Assembly: GCA_047614005.1 (NCBI GenBank)
Contig: JBLHIK010000006.1
Coordinates: forward strand, 1-32,389
Direction: 5' to 3'
Source of the DNA: JBLHIK01 sp047614005
Lineage (GTDB): Bacteria > Patescibacteriota > Minisyncoccia > Phycocordibacterales > UBA1006
Length of the DNA: 32,389 bases
In this document: positions 13,213 to 20,222 of the stretch, piece by piece
Layout of the letters: each line of letters begins with the position of its first letter
Numbering within the stretch: position 1 is the stretch's first letter
Position numbers and translations under genes: made by a program
Notes under the pieces: generated by a model
Seen by the model: the letters and a program-made list of their open reading frames with translations, nothing else
What the model was told of the DNA's origin: nothing
The model's database searches: none

Positions 13213-14620
13213 ATTTCTTTTTTAGTCCTAGTTCATCGAGTTGTTCATCTGTTATCTCGCTCGGTGCATTCATGAGAGGATCTTTTCCTTCTCCTGTTTT
13301 TGGAAAAGCTATCACTTCTCGAATATTTGGTTCGTTTTGAAGAATCATCATGAGTCTATCAAAACCCCATGCGACACCTCCGTGAGGAGGACATCCACTC
13401 GCAAGAGCTCGGAGCATATGCCCAAAGTTGTCTTCTACTTTTTCTTCACTATGTCCAAGTGTCTTGAGTATACCTCGCAATACTGCTGGATCGTGAGCCC
13501 TGATACTTCCACCTCCTATTTCAAATCCATTGAGCGCGATATCATACTGCGCTGCAATGATGTTTTCTGTATTAGTCCCCTCCTGTAAGTCATTTACAAA
13601 TTCTGGTTTTGAGAGAGAAAATGGATTGTGTGTAAAAGTCCATTCTCCTGTTGCTTGCGGGTCGTCAGAAGTAGATGTCTTTTCAAAGAAAGGAAAGTCA
13701 ACAACCCAACAAAAAGCGAGCTCGTTTTCATCTTCTTTGTTTTCTCGTAGGTCTGGTCGGTCGTTTCCGTATTTCTCCATTGCATCTTTGTATGAAATAC
13801 GCGGAAATGGTATCTGAGAGATTTTCTTTTCTGGATAAAGTGTTTTTACTATATGAATGAGAAGCTCTTCGTTGAGGGATATGATATCTTCCTCAGTAAC
13901 AAAGCTCATCTCCATATCGAGCTGAGTAAACTCTGGTTGTCGGTCACCCCGCAAGTCTTCGTCTCTCATACATCGTGCAAATTGAAAATACTTTTCTACC
14001 CCACTTGCCATAAGTATTTGTTTGTATTGTTGAGGACTTTGAGGAAGAGCATATACTTTTCCAGGAGAAAGTCGTGAGGGTACTATAAAGTCACGCGCGC
14101 CCTCTGGTGTACTTTTTGTAAAAAGAGGTGTTTCTATCTCAGAGAAATTTTGCTCAAAAAGAAAATCGCGAACGAGCTTTGAGACTTTACTTCTCATGTG
14201 CATATTTCGTGCCATACGTTCTGTACGAAGGTCGATGTATCTGTTTTGAAGACGTACTTCTTCGTTGATACCTATGGAATCATTGTCTACTTCGATAACA
14301 GGAGTTTCTGCAGTATTGAGAACTGATATACCTGTGACTTCTATTTCAATATCTCCATTTTGCCCTTCTACTATCTGTCGTTCTGGTCGAGCATTGACAA
14401 TACCTTCTACTCTCACTACATATTCTGGTCGAATATCTTTTGCCACTTCTAGTGCTTCGGTGTGATTTGGTAGTACTACTCCCTGGACGATACCACTAGC
14501 ATCACGAAAATCAAAAAACACCATTTTCCCTTGATCTCTTCGTACGTGTATCCATCCTGATATAGATACTGTTTCTCCTTTTCTTGCTGACAAGTCAGCT
14601 ATCATTATTCTTTCTTTCAT
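13211..14620 (-). CDS. aspS: Aspartyl-tRNA synthetase without GAD insertion (469 aa)
   Basis: Class IIb synthetase for tRNA-Asp (possibly also tRNA-Asn). An N-terminal OB-fold (SGWIHVRRDQGKMVFFDFRD) comes first, then motif 2 around YFQFARCMRDEDLRGDRQPEFTQLD, and motif 3 GVAWGFDRLMMIL near the C-terminus. It is about 120 residues shorter than bacterial AspRS (about 590): the sequence passes from YGNDRPDLR straight to FCWVVDFPFFE, where the GAD domain normally lies. The flanking motifs are intact, so this is a clean domain loss, not a frameshift. Start at 14620 (MKERIMIADL); a TGA-TACTAT box 7 nt upstream suggests a leaderless mRNA. Confidence 0.95.
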   Translation of the reverse strand: MKERIMIADLSARKGETVSISGWIHVRRDQGKMVFFDFRDASGIVQGVVLPNHTEALEVAKDIRPEYVVRVEGIVNARPERQIVEGQNGDIEIEVTGISVLNTAETPVIEVDNDSIGINEEVRLQNRYIDLRTERMARNMHMRSKVSKLVRDFLFEQNFSEIETPLFTKSTPEGARDFIVPSRLSPGKVYALPQSPQQYKQILMASGVEKYFQFARCMRDEDLRGDRQPEFTQLDMEMSFVTEEDIISLNEELLIHIVKTLYPEKKISQIPFPRISYKDAMEKYGNDRPDLRENKEDENELAFCWVVDFPFFEKTSTSDDPQATGEWTFTHNPFSLSKPEFVNDLQEGTNTENIIAAQYDIALNGFEIGGGSIRAHDPAVLRGILKTLGHSEEKVEDNFGHMLRALASGCPPHGGVAWGFDRLMMILQNEPNIREVIAFPKTGEGKDPLMNAPSEITDEQLDELGLKKK

Positions 14621-14627
14621 AAAGTCT

Positions 14628-14636
14628 ATAGTATCA
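14628..14636 (-). promoter_or_regulatory. Possible leaderless promoter of aspS
   Basis: TGA-TACTAT on the minus strand, 7 nt before the ATG at 14620. The hexamer matches consensus at 4 of 6 positions. Confidence 0.4.
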
Positions 14637-14662
14637 GACTATTGTAAAAGTAAAAGAGGATA

Positions 14663-15628
14663 TTATAACCCCACTTTTTCTCGAATAATATTCATTCTTT
14701 CTTCAAACTTCTTTTTCATTTTTGATTCACCTGTGTGAAGTATGTCTGCAATATAGTCAGGCTTTTTTTCAAATTCAGCTCGCCTTTCTTTCATCTCGCT
14801 AAAATATGTTTTCATGTTTTCAAAAAGTATTTTCTTGCTTTCTCCATATCCGAGACCTCCCTCTTCATATCCTTTTTGTAACTGCTCGAGCTGCTGAGTG
14901 GGAGTGATGAGTCTGTGGAGTGCAAAGACATTGCACTCATCAGGATTCTTCTTGTCTTCAGGATTTTTACTATCAGTCACTATCTTTTTGATAGATTTTT
15001 CTATCTCTTTTTCATCTCCGAAAAGAGAAATAGTATTTCCGTATGATTTGCTCATTTTCTGTCCGTCGATTCCTGGTACAGTAGCTACTGTTTCTGGTAT
15101 AAATTCTTCTGGAATCTTGAAAGTATCTCCATATGTTGCGTTGAATTTTTCTGCAATATCACGAGCGATTTCAACATGCTGTCTTTGATCTTGTCCTACA
15201 GGAACAATATCTGCATTAGGAAGAAGCATGTCAGCCGCCATAAGAACAGGATATTGGAAGAGGCCCACAGAAGGAGTAATGCCTTTTGCTACTTTGTCTT
15301 TGTATGAGTGAGCTCGAGAAAGATATGGAACAGTCGTGAGGCAGTCTAGAATCCATGTAAGCTCATGAAGTTCGGTGAGACCTGTCTGCCTGTAGAGTGT
15401 TACTTTTTCTGGATCAAGTCCGATAGCAAGATAGTCCAGCACGACATCGTGAGTCATTCTTCGCAAAGCTTCTGGATCTGAGATAGTTGTCATAGCATGA
15501 TATGTCGCCACGAAAATATAGCTCTCGTATGTATCTTGAAAGTCTACAAACTGTTTCATTGCACCAAAATAGTTTCCGATATGTGGTGTTCCTGAAGGTT
15601 GTATTCCTGAAAGTAAAATCTTTTTCAT
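14663..15628 (-). CDS. trpS: Tryptophanyl-tRNA synthetase
   Basis: Class I synthetase that charges tRNA-Trp, 321 aa, usual length. Seen: LLSGIQPSGTPHIGNYFGA (5-23, HIGH region as HIGN), the tryptophan pocket around MAADMLLPNADIVPVGQDQRQHVE, and GQKMSKSYGN (KMSKS loop, about 193-202). It reads toward aspS with a 42-nt gap; each gene has its own promoter-like box. TGC-TACAAT sits 6 nt before the ATG at 15628. Confidence 0.96.
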   Translation of the reverse strand: MKKILLSGIQPSGTPHIGNYFGAMKQFVDFQDTYESYIFVATYHAMTTISDPEALRRMTHDVVLDYLAIGLDPEKVTLYRQTGLTELHELTWILDCLTTVPYLSRAHSYKDKVAKGITPSVGLFQYPVLMAADMLLPNADIVPVGQDQRQHVEIARDIAEKFNATYGDTFKIPEEFIPETVATVPGIDGQKMSKSYGNTISLFGDEKEIEKSIKKIVTDSKNPEDKKNPDECNVFALHRLITPTQQLEQLQKGYEEGGLGYGESKKILFENMKTYFSEMKERRAEFEKKPDYIADILHTGESKMKKKFEERMNIIREKVGL

Positions 15629-15634
15629 GTGATG

Positions 15635-15643
15635 ATTGTAGCA
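15635..15643 (-). promoter_or_regulatory. Extended -10, leaderless promoter of trpS
   Basis: TGC-TACAAT on the minus strand, 6 nt before the ATG at 15628. There is no Shine-Dalgarno. Confidence 0.55.
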
Positions 15644-15684
15644 TATTTGATATGTTTTGTTTATAGGTTTTATTATATAAAGTA

Positions 15685-15713
15685 TTGACTTTATTATTTA
15701 TATATGTTAATAT
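15685..15713 (+). promoter_or_regulatory. Promoter of 84-aa orphan gene
   Basis: TTGACT - 17 nt - TAATAT, with TGT before the -10. Leader of about 22 nt without a Shine-Dalgarno. Confidence 0.6.
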
Positions 15714-15740
15714 TTTATTAAATCTTATAAAAAAATAATT

Positions 15741-15995
15741 ATGAGCTGTACTTTAGAGGTAATTAATTTCAAGGTAGTTGAAGAGATTCTAAAAGATATT
15801 GAGAAAAATATTAAAAAATTTCCACAAAATCAAGAACTTCTCTTGTCTGAAAAACACTTACTATCAGGTGAATTTACGATTAAAGAGTATCTTTCAGAGA
15901 TACATAAATCTTTAATTGAATGTAAAAATAAAAAAATAGAGATTTGTAGTATGCAGCAAAGGATATATAAAATATTATACTTTAGCCATGCTTAA
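15741..15995 (+). CDS. Hypothetical small protein, 84 aa
   Basis: I do not recognise this protein. It is small, charged and Lys-rich (many EKNIKK-type segments) and almost entirely helical: KVVEEILKDIEKNIKKF, a short turn at PQNQE, then two further helices. There are four Cys (positions 3, 61, 69 and nearby) without a CxxC pair. It has no TM segment. A good sigma70-type promoter at 15685-15713 and a strong terminator at 16004-16046 frame it exactly, which supports a real single-gene unit between trpS and dnaB. It could be an antitoxin-like or small regulatory protein, but nothing in the sequence proves that. Confidence 0.6.
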   Translation: MSCTLEVINFKVVEEILKDIEKNIKKFPQNQELLLSEKHLLSGEFTIKEYLSEIHKSLIECKNKKIEICSMQQRIYKILYFSHA

Positions 15996-16003
15996 AAACT
16001 TAG

Positions 16004-16046
16004 AAAGCCTTGTTTGATATTTATATCAAGTAAGGCTTTTATTATT
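16004..16046 (+). terminator. Terminator of 84-aa gene
   Basis: AAAGCCTT (16004-16011) pairs with AAGGCTTT (16032-16039), with an inner TTGATAT/ATATCAA stem, then TATTATTTT. Confidence 0.82.
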
Positions 16047-16103
16047 TTATACAGACTTGTCCACCTCTTTTTCAAAAACTCATATTTTTAGTTTTTTATA
16101 ATA

Positions 16104-16112
16104 TGTTATATT
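16104..16112 (+). promoter_or_regulatory. Extended -10, leaderless promoter of dnaB
   Basis: TGT-TATATT, 7 nt before the ATG at 16120. There is no Shine-Dalgarno. Confidence 0.55.
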
Positions 16113-16119
16113 TCTTTAC

Positions 16120-17535
16120 ATGGTAAACAAAGTAAATCGAATTCCCCCACAGAACCTCGACGCAGAGAAAGCTATCCTCGGATCTATTATGGTTCGTAAA
16201 AATGCTCTGTATGAGATAGAAGACCTTCTGGTAAGTGAAAGTTTCTACGCTCATAAACACAGCGTCATCTTTGAGGCGATGAAAGAACTTTCAAAAGCTG
16301 GAGAGCCTATCGACCTTCTTTCTGTCTCTACAAAACTCGAAAACATGAAAACTCTTGCAGATGTTGGAGGACGAGCATACATAGCAGAACTTGCAGGAGA
16401 GATACCTGCCTCTGCAAATGTTCGCTACTATGCAGAACTCATACAGCGAAATGCAATACTTCGAGGACTTATAGATACAGGAGAGTATATCGCAGAACTT
16501 GGTTTTTCTGAAAACACTGACACTATATGGGATACTCTTGAGAAAGTTGAAACAAAAGTTTTTAGCAGCCTCAAAGCTCCTCAATCTCTCAAATTCATAT
16601 CTATTAAAGACACCCTTTCTGATGCATGGGAGCGAATAGAGAGACTACATGAAGATAAAGGAGCACTACGTGGAGTTCCTACTGGATTCCGTGATCTTGA
16701 CAACATACTGGCTGGTTTACAAAACTCAGACCTTATTATTCTAGCTGCGAGACCTTCCGTTGGTAAAACGACTCTGGCTCTTGATATCGCGCGTAGAGTA
16801 GCTCTTGATCACAATAAGGGCGTAGGTATCTTTTCGCTTGAAATGTCCTCAGATCAGCTTGTAGACCGTATGCTTGCCGCAGAATCACGGGTGAATGCTT
16901 GGAAATTGCGTACTGGTAAGCTCGATAAACAAGAAGACTTCCAAAAAATACAAAAAACTCTCGATAAGCTTTCAAAAGCTCCTATCTATATTGACGATAC
17001 TCCAGGAAACTCAATCGCACGAATGCGATCTGTGGCACGTAGACTTGCTCTTGAAAAAGGTCTTGGTCTGATTGTGATTGATTACCTTCAGCTCATGACT
17101 ACAGCTCAGAGGCACGACTCTATGGTAAACCAAGTGACAGAAATATCTCGCTCACTCAAAGGACTCGCTCGTGAACTCAATGTACCTGTGCTTGCCCTCT
17201 CTCAGCTCTCTCGTGCTGTCGAAGCTCGCGGAGGAAAGCCAAGGCTTTCCGACCTTCGTGACTCAGGGTCTATTGAGCAGGATGCAGATGTCGTTATGTT
17301 TATTCACAGAGAAGATAGATACAAAGAAAAAGAAGAAAAGACTTTCATAGCTGAGATTATGATTGAAAAACATCGTAATGGTCCTATAGGTCAAATAGAA
17401 CTCTTCTTTGACGAAAAGAAAGGTACTTTCGTAGATATAGATCATTCAAACATGGATGATGCTTTTGCTGGATTCTCAAGCCCTACGGATGCGGACGTGC
17501 CTATGGAAATACCTGATGATTTTGATAGTTTTTAA
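16120..17535 (+). CDS. dnaB: Replicative DNA helicase DnaB
   Basis: Hexameric helicase of the replisome (471 aa). The N-terminal DnaB domain covers about 8-110 (PPQNLDAEKAILGSIM), then a linker, then the RecA-like C-terminal domain from about 185: GVPTGFRDLDNILAGLQNSD, Walker A ARPSVGKTT (210-218), LIVIDYLQLM (Walker B), SQLSRAVE and the arginine-finger region SGSIEQDADVVMFIHRE. Length is normal and I see no intein. The C-terminal tail is acidic. It is transcribed alone from a leaderless-type promoter. Confidence 0.97.
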   Translation: MVNKVNRIPPQNLDAEKAILGSIMVRKNALYEIEDLLVSESFYAHKHSVIFEAMKELSKAGEPIDLLSVSTKLENMKTLADVGGRAYIAELAGEIPASANVRYYAELIQRNAILRGLIDTGEYIAELGFSENTDTIWDTLEKVETKVFSSLKAPQSLKFISIKDTLSDAWERIERLHEDKGALRGVPTGFRDLDNILAGLQNSDLIILAARPSVGKTTLALDIARRVALDHNKGVGIFSLEMSSDQLVDRMLAAESRVNAWKLRTGKLDKQEDFQKIQKTLDKLSKAPIYIDDTPGNSIARMRSVARRLALEKGLGLIVIDYLQLMTTAQRHDSMVNQVTEISRSLKGLARELNVPVLALSQLSRAVEARGGKPRLSDLRDSGSIEQDADVVMFIHREDRYKEKEEKTFIAEIMIEKHRNGPIGQIELFFDEKKGTFVDIDHSNMDDAFAGFSSPTDADVPMEIPDDFDSF

Positions 17536-17559
17536 ATGAATAAAATAGAATAGAAAAGC

Positions 17560-17587
17560 TTGACAAAAAAAATGAACCTGATATACT
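17560..17587 (+). promoter_or_regulatory. Near-consensus promoter of 158-aa orphan
   Basis: TTGACA (17560-17565) - 16 nt - TATACT (17582-17587) with TGA extension: a perfect -35 plus an extended -10. This is the strongest-looking promoter in the window. It gives a leader of about 63 nt. Confidence 0.75.
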
Positions 17588-17656
17588 TTCTAAGAAGTCC
17601 AGATTGGAGACGTATTAAGGTAATTTAGCTTTAAACGATCGAAGAATGGCAGACAT

Positions 17657-18133
17657 ATGTACATTCACATTTATTTAAAAAAATCAGAAGAGTTGGAAGA
17701 AATAACTACAAATCATTCAGGCACAGTTAGAAAATTTCAAGGTAGAGATGTTTTCGATTATGACAGCGCCCCTTTTCTTAAGGGCAATAGAGATATTGTA
17801 ATCTTAAATCAAGATGTTTCTTTGAAAAAATTTTTTCTCAAAGCAACATGTTGGATTGGTTTAGATATTCGGAGTCTAAATGGCTCAAAGATATGTTTTC
17901 GACAACACGGTGAATATCGCCTTGGTGATGCGATTGGAATTTTAACTCCTACTAGCAAGACAGGCCCTTACCAGTTGGAAATGGAAACATATTCCTGGGA
18001 AGGAATTGCTGACATGGAAGCTTTGAAAAAAAAGATATGGGCTGGAACGATCTCTCCATATATAGTATATGGAAAAGATCAAACTTTGACAATTTGTCAA
18101 AGATTTCTTCTTGCTCCTGGCAATAATGAATAA
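17657..18133 (+). CDS. Hypothetical protein, 158 aa, orphan with strong promoter
   Basis: I do not recognise this protein. It is soluble and mixed alpha/beta, without signal peptide or TM helix. It begins MYIHIYLKKSEELEEI; other segments are GTVRKFQGRDVFDYD, KATCWIGLDIRSLNG, a QHGEYRLGDAIGILTP segment, and MEALKKKIWAGTISPYIVYGKDQ. No catalytic signature stands out. The start is the first ATG in frame (17657); no clear Shine-Dalgarno precedes it, although the leader is about 63 nt. The strong promoter and tandem terminators suggest high, independent expression. The leader could itself be regulatory. Confidence 0.65.
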   Translation: MYIHIYLKKSEELEEITTNHSGTVRKFQGRDVFDYDSAPFLKGNRDIVILNQDVSLKKFFLKATCWIGLDIRSLNGSKICFRQHGEYRLGDAIGILTPTSKTGPYQLEMETYSWEGIADMEALKKKIWAGTISPYIVYGKDQTLTICQRFLLAPGNNE

Positions 18134-18160
18134 AAAGATTTAATTAAAAATCTTTTTATT
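18129..18160 (+). terminator. AT-rich hairpin at 3' end of 158-aa gene
   Basis: A 13-bp perfect stem, AATAAAAAGATTT (18129-18141) with AAATCTTTTTATT (18148-18160), and a 6-nt loop. It overlaps the stop codon and precedes a better terminator. Confidence 0.6.
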
Positions 18161-18164
18161 CATA

Positions 18165-18206
18165 AAGCATCCTACTATCACTTCATGTGAAGAGGATGCT
18201 TTTTTT
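18165..18206 (+). terminator. Rho-independent terminator of 158-aa gene
   Basis: AAGCATCCT (18165-18173) pairs with AGGATGCTT (18193-18201) with an inner CTTCA/TGAAG stem, followed by seven T. Confidence 0.87.
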
Positions 18207-18213
18207 ATACATC

Positions 18214-18320
18214 TAAAAATGCAAGTGACTTGCATTTTCAAGATAAAAAATGAATCTTTTAATCTTATTAAAGATTAACCTTAATAAGACGACCTTAACA
18301 AGATTTACAGAGATATTATA
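18214..18320 (-). other. Candidate small RNA or regulatory element
   Basis: This gap has no ORF. On the minus strand a TATAAT (18315-18320) follows the rplY terminator, and a T-ended hairpin lies about 95 nt later at 18216-18238. In between are an inverted repeat (TCTTATTAA 18263-18271 / TTAATAAGA 18281-18289) and a 12-bp direct repeat ACCTTAAYAAGA (18278-18289 and 18292-18303, period 14). A promoter-fold-terminator arrangement is plausible, but no known RNA family is recognised. Confidence 0.3.
18216..18238. repeat. Near-perfect 23-bp palindrome
   Basis: AAAATGCAAGT and ACTTGCATTTT are exact 11-bp inverted arms with one central base. On the minus strand it reads as a stem with a 3-nt loop and ends in TTTTT, so it is either a protein-binding site or a terminator. 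Confidence 0.6.
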
Positions 18321-18325
18321 AACAG

Positions 18326-18355
18326 AAAAAACACATCCTTTCGGATGTGTTTTTT
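18326..18355 (-). terminator. Terminator of the ribosomal protein operon
   Basis: A perfect 13-bp stem, AAAAAACACATCC with GGATGTGTTTTTT, and a 4-nt loop. It has T-runs in both directions and lies 23 nt after the rplY stop. Confidence 0.92.
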
Positions 18356-18377
18356 ATAGGTTTAAATTTATGTAAAA

Positions 18378-19022
18378 TTATTTTTCGTCTTCAGTTTCTG
18401 CTGCTGGTTTTTTACCAGAAACTTCAATAGATGCAAGAGCATCTTCTGTAGACATAGTCTCTTCATCATCAGCAATGTCTGTCACTGTTGCAATAGAAGC
18501 GATTACAATGTCTTCGTCCTCTCCTACTATGAGAGTACATCCAGTAGGGAGTACAATGTCTTTCGCAATAAACACACTATCAAGAGTATCCATACCTGAA
18601 ACATCTACTGCTATTTCACGTGGAAGATTTACGGGTAGTCCTTCTATAGTAAGAGCATGAGTAACCTTTATAAGCTTACCTTGTCCGTTCTTAGTAATAG
18701 GAGCAACACCTTCAAATACGATATCAATGTCTACTGTTGCTTTGATGTTCATATCAATAGCAAGGAAATCAACATGAATAATACGTCCTGAAACAGGATC
18801 ATTACTCACCTCGTGAATAAGTACGTGATAAGTCTTACCATCAAGAGAAAGCTCAGTAGTAGCTGTACCCTCTTCGTTTGTAAGTGCTTTAAGGAAATCT
18901 TTTCCTACTATTGAAATAGAAGTAGATTCTATTCCTGCTCCATATATTACAGCAGGTAAAATACCTTCTGATCGTAGAGACTGTGTATTTTTTGGTTTTC
19001 GTATTTGTGCTTCTAGTATCAT
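18378..19022 (-). CDS. rplY: Ribosomal protein bL25 (CTC/TL5 form)
   Basis: 5S rRNA-binding protein of the large subunit, 214 aa, long form with a beta-rich C-terminal CTC domain. The N-terminal L25 domain (residues 1-90) shows RSEGILPAVIYGAG and a VLIHEVSNDPVSGRIIHVDFLAI segment. The C-terminal domain runs from about 93 (VDIDIVFEGVAP...) to about 180, followed by an acidic tail of about 30 residues (DIADDEETMSTEDA...). It is last in the operon, 24 nt after rpsI and before a strong terminator; rplY in this operon position is unlike E. coli. Confidence 0.94.
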   Translation of the reverse strand: MILEAQIRKPKNTQSLRSEGILPAVIYGAGIESTSISIVGKDFLKALTNEEGTATTELSLDGKTYHVLIHEVSNDPVSGRIIHVDFLAIDMNIKATVDIDIVFEGVAPITKNGQGKLIKVTHALTIEGLPVNLPREIAVDVSGMDTLDSVFIAKDIVLPTGCTLIVGEDEDIVIASIATVTDIADDEETMSTEDALASIEVSGKKPAAETEDEK

Positions 19023-19046
19023 AGTAGTATCTTTAAAATTAAAATA

Positions 19047-19454
19047 TTAACGTTTACTCCATTGTTTCTTAGCACGAGCAGACTGGGCATTACCGAATTT
19101 GCGTCGTTCTTTACTTCGTGGATCACGCTTTAGGAAACCAAGAGCTTTGAGCTCTCCACGTAGTTCTTCGTTGAATTTTACAAGCGCTCGAGATATACCA
19201 TGACGTACTGCTTCTGCTTGTGAATTAATACCACCTCCGAGAACCTTTGCTGAAACATTAAACTTTTGTTCAACTTTGATTTTTGAAAATGGGTCATGAA
19301 GTTTTCGCAGTAAATCTTCTACAGGAAAATACTCAGCACCCTTCTTTCCATTTACAGAAAGATCTTCTTTTGTAGCTGGAGTAATACGTACTCGTGCAGT
19401 CGAAGTTTTTCGACGTCCTACTGCTTCTATGTATTTGTTTTTATTATCTGACAT
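19047..19454 (-). CDS. rpsI: Ribosomal protein uS9
   Basis: Small-subunit protein whose C-terminal tail reaches the P-site tRNA (135 aa). Seen: AVGRRKTSTARVRI (11-24), GGGINSQAEAVRHGISRALV, and the conserved end LGFLKRDPRSKERRKFGNAQSARAKKQWSKR, which closes with the invariant KR. The ATG at 19454 is 3 nt after the rplM stop; the pair rplM-rpsI is conserved in bacteria. Confidence 0.97.
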   Translation of the reverse strand: MSDNKNKYIEAVGRRKTSTARVRITPATKEDLSVNGKKGAEYFPVEDLLRKLHDPFSKIKVEQKFNVSAKVLGGGINSQAEAVRHGISRALVKFNEELRGELKALGFLKRDPRSKERRKFGNAQSARAKKQWSKR

Positions 19455-19457
19455 ATA

Positions 19458-19814
19458 TTATTTTGATACATTTACTTGCAAGAACTTCATTCGACGCGCA
19501 CGAAGTTTGTTTGAAGGAAGCATTCCGTAAACAGCTTTTTTTACTACTTCTTCATATCCTTTCTTATCAATAATCTTTTCCATTGGAATCTTTTTGAGAC
19601 CTCCTGGATATCCAGAAAAACGAGAATATGTTTTTTCTTTTTCTTTCTTTCCTGTTATGTTGAGCTTGTCTGCATTGTCTATTACTACATGACGAGAAAC
19701 AACGCTGTTTGCACTGTAGTCAGGCATATCTTTTCCAAGGAGTACAAAAGCAGCGTCACTTGCTACGCGACCGAGACTCTTACCTTCTGCATCTATTCTG
19801 TGAGATTCTTTCAT
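19458..19814 (-). CDS. rplM: Ribosomal protein uL13, short form
   Basis: Early-assembly large-subunit protein, 118 aa against about 142 in E. coli. Seen: RIDAEGKSLGRVASDAAFVLLGK, DNADKLNITGKKEKEKTYSRFSGYPGGLK and AVYGMLPSNKLRARRMKFLQV. About 12 N-terminal residues and the last 20 or so of the E. coli protein are missing, consistent with trimming in this lineage. It lies 8 nt after rplQ and 3 nt before rpsI. Confidence 0.95.
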   Translation of the reverse strand: MKESHRIDAEGKSLGRVASDAAFVLLGKDMPDYSANSVVSRHVVIDNADKLNITGKKEKEKTYSRFSGYPGGLKKIPMEKIIDKKGYEEVVKKAVYGMLPSNKLRARRMKFLQVNVSK

Positions 19815-19822
19815 AATATTTA

Positions 19823-20176
19823 TTATAGTAATTCTATTATTGCAATAGGAGCATTATCACCTCCTCTGTTGTGTGACTTTGTGATACGTGTATATCCTCC
19901 TTCTTGTTCTTTATACTTAGGAGCAATTTCTTCAATAAGCTTTTTAACAATAATCTTATTGTTCATAAGACGTGAAGCTAAAAGACGTGAAGTTACAAAT
20001 CCTGCATTCTTCGCTCGAGTAATAAATTTCTCTACGTATGGTCGAAGTTCTTTTGCTTTTGCTTCTGTTGTAGAAATGCGTCCGTGGTCGAACAAAGAGA
20101 TTGCTAAATTGCACATAAGAGCTTTTCTCTGTTTCGTTACTCGTCCAAACTTTCTTCCTTTTTTTAAGTGTCGCAT
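19823..20176 (-). CDS. rplQ: Ribosomal protein bL17
   Basis: Large-subunit protein near the exit tunnel, 117 aa, normal length. The N-terminus MRHLKKGRKFGRVTKQRKALMCNLA is diagnostic, followed by ISTTEAKAKELRPYVEKFITRA. It follows rpoA by 46 nt, the standard bacterial order rpoA-rplQ. Confidence 0.97.
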   Translation of the reverse strand: MRHLKKGRKFGRVTKQRKALMCNLAISLFDHGRISTTEAKAKELRPYVEKFITRAKNAGFVTSRLLASRLMNNKIIVKKLIEEIAPKYKEQEGGYTRITKSHNRGGDNAPIAIIELL

Positions 20177-20222
20177 ATTTAATATAAATCTTATCTAAAT
20201 TACAAAAAGCAATCTAGCACAT

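Noticed and set aside
18209..18320. tRNA or known riboswitch in the longest gene-free gap
   Set aside because: No cloverleaf, no CCA end, no T-loop motif, and no riboswitch core that I recognise; only repeats and hairpins.
19689..20198. 169-aa open frame on the plus strand
   Set aside because: Antisense to rplM and rplQ, both certain genes.
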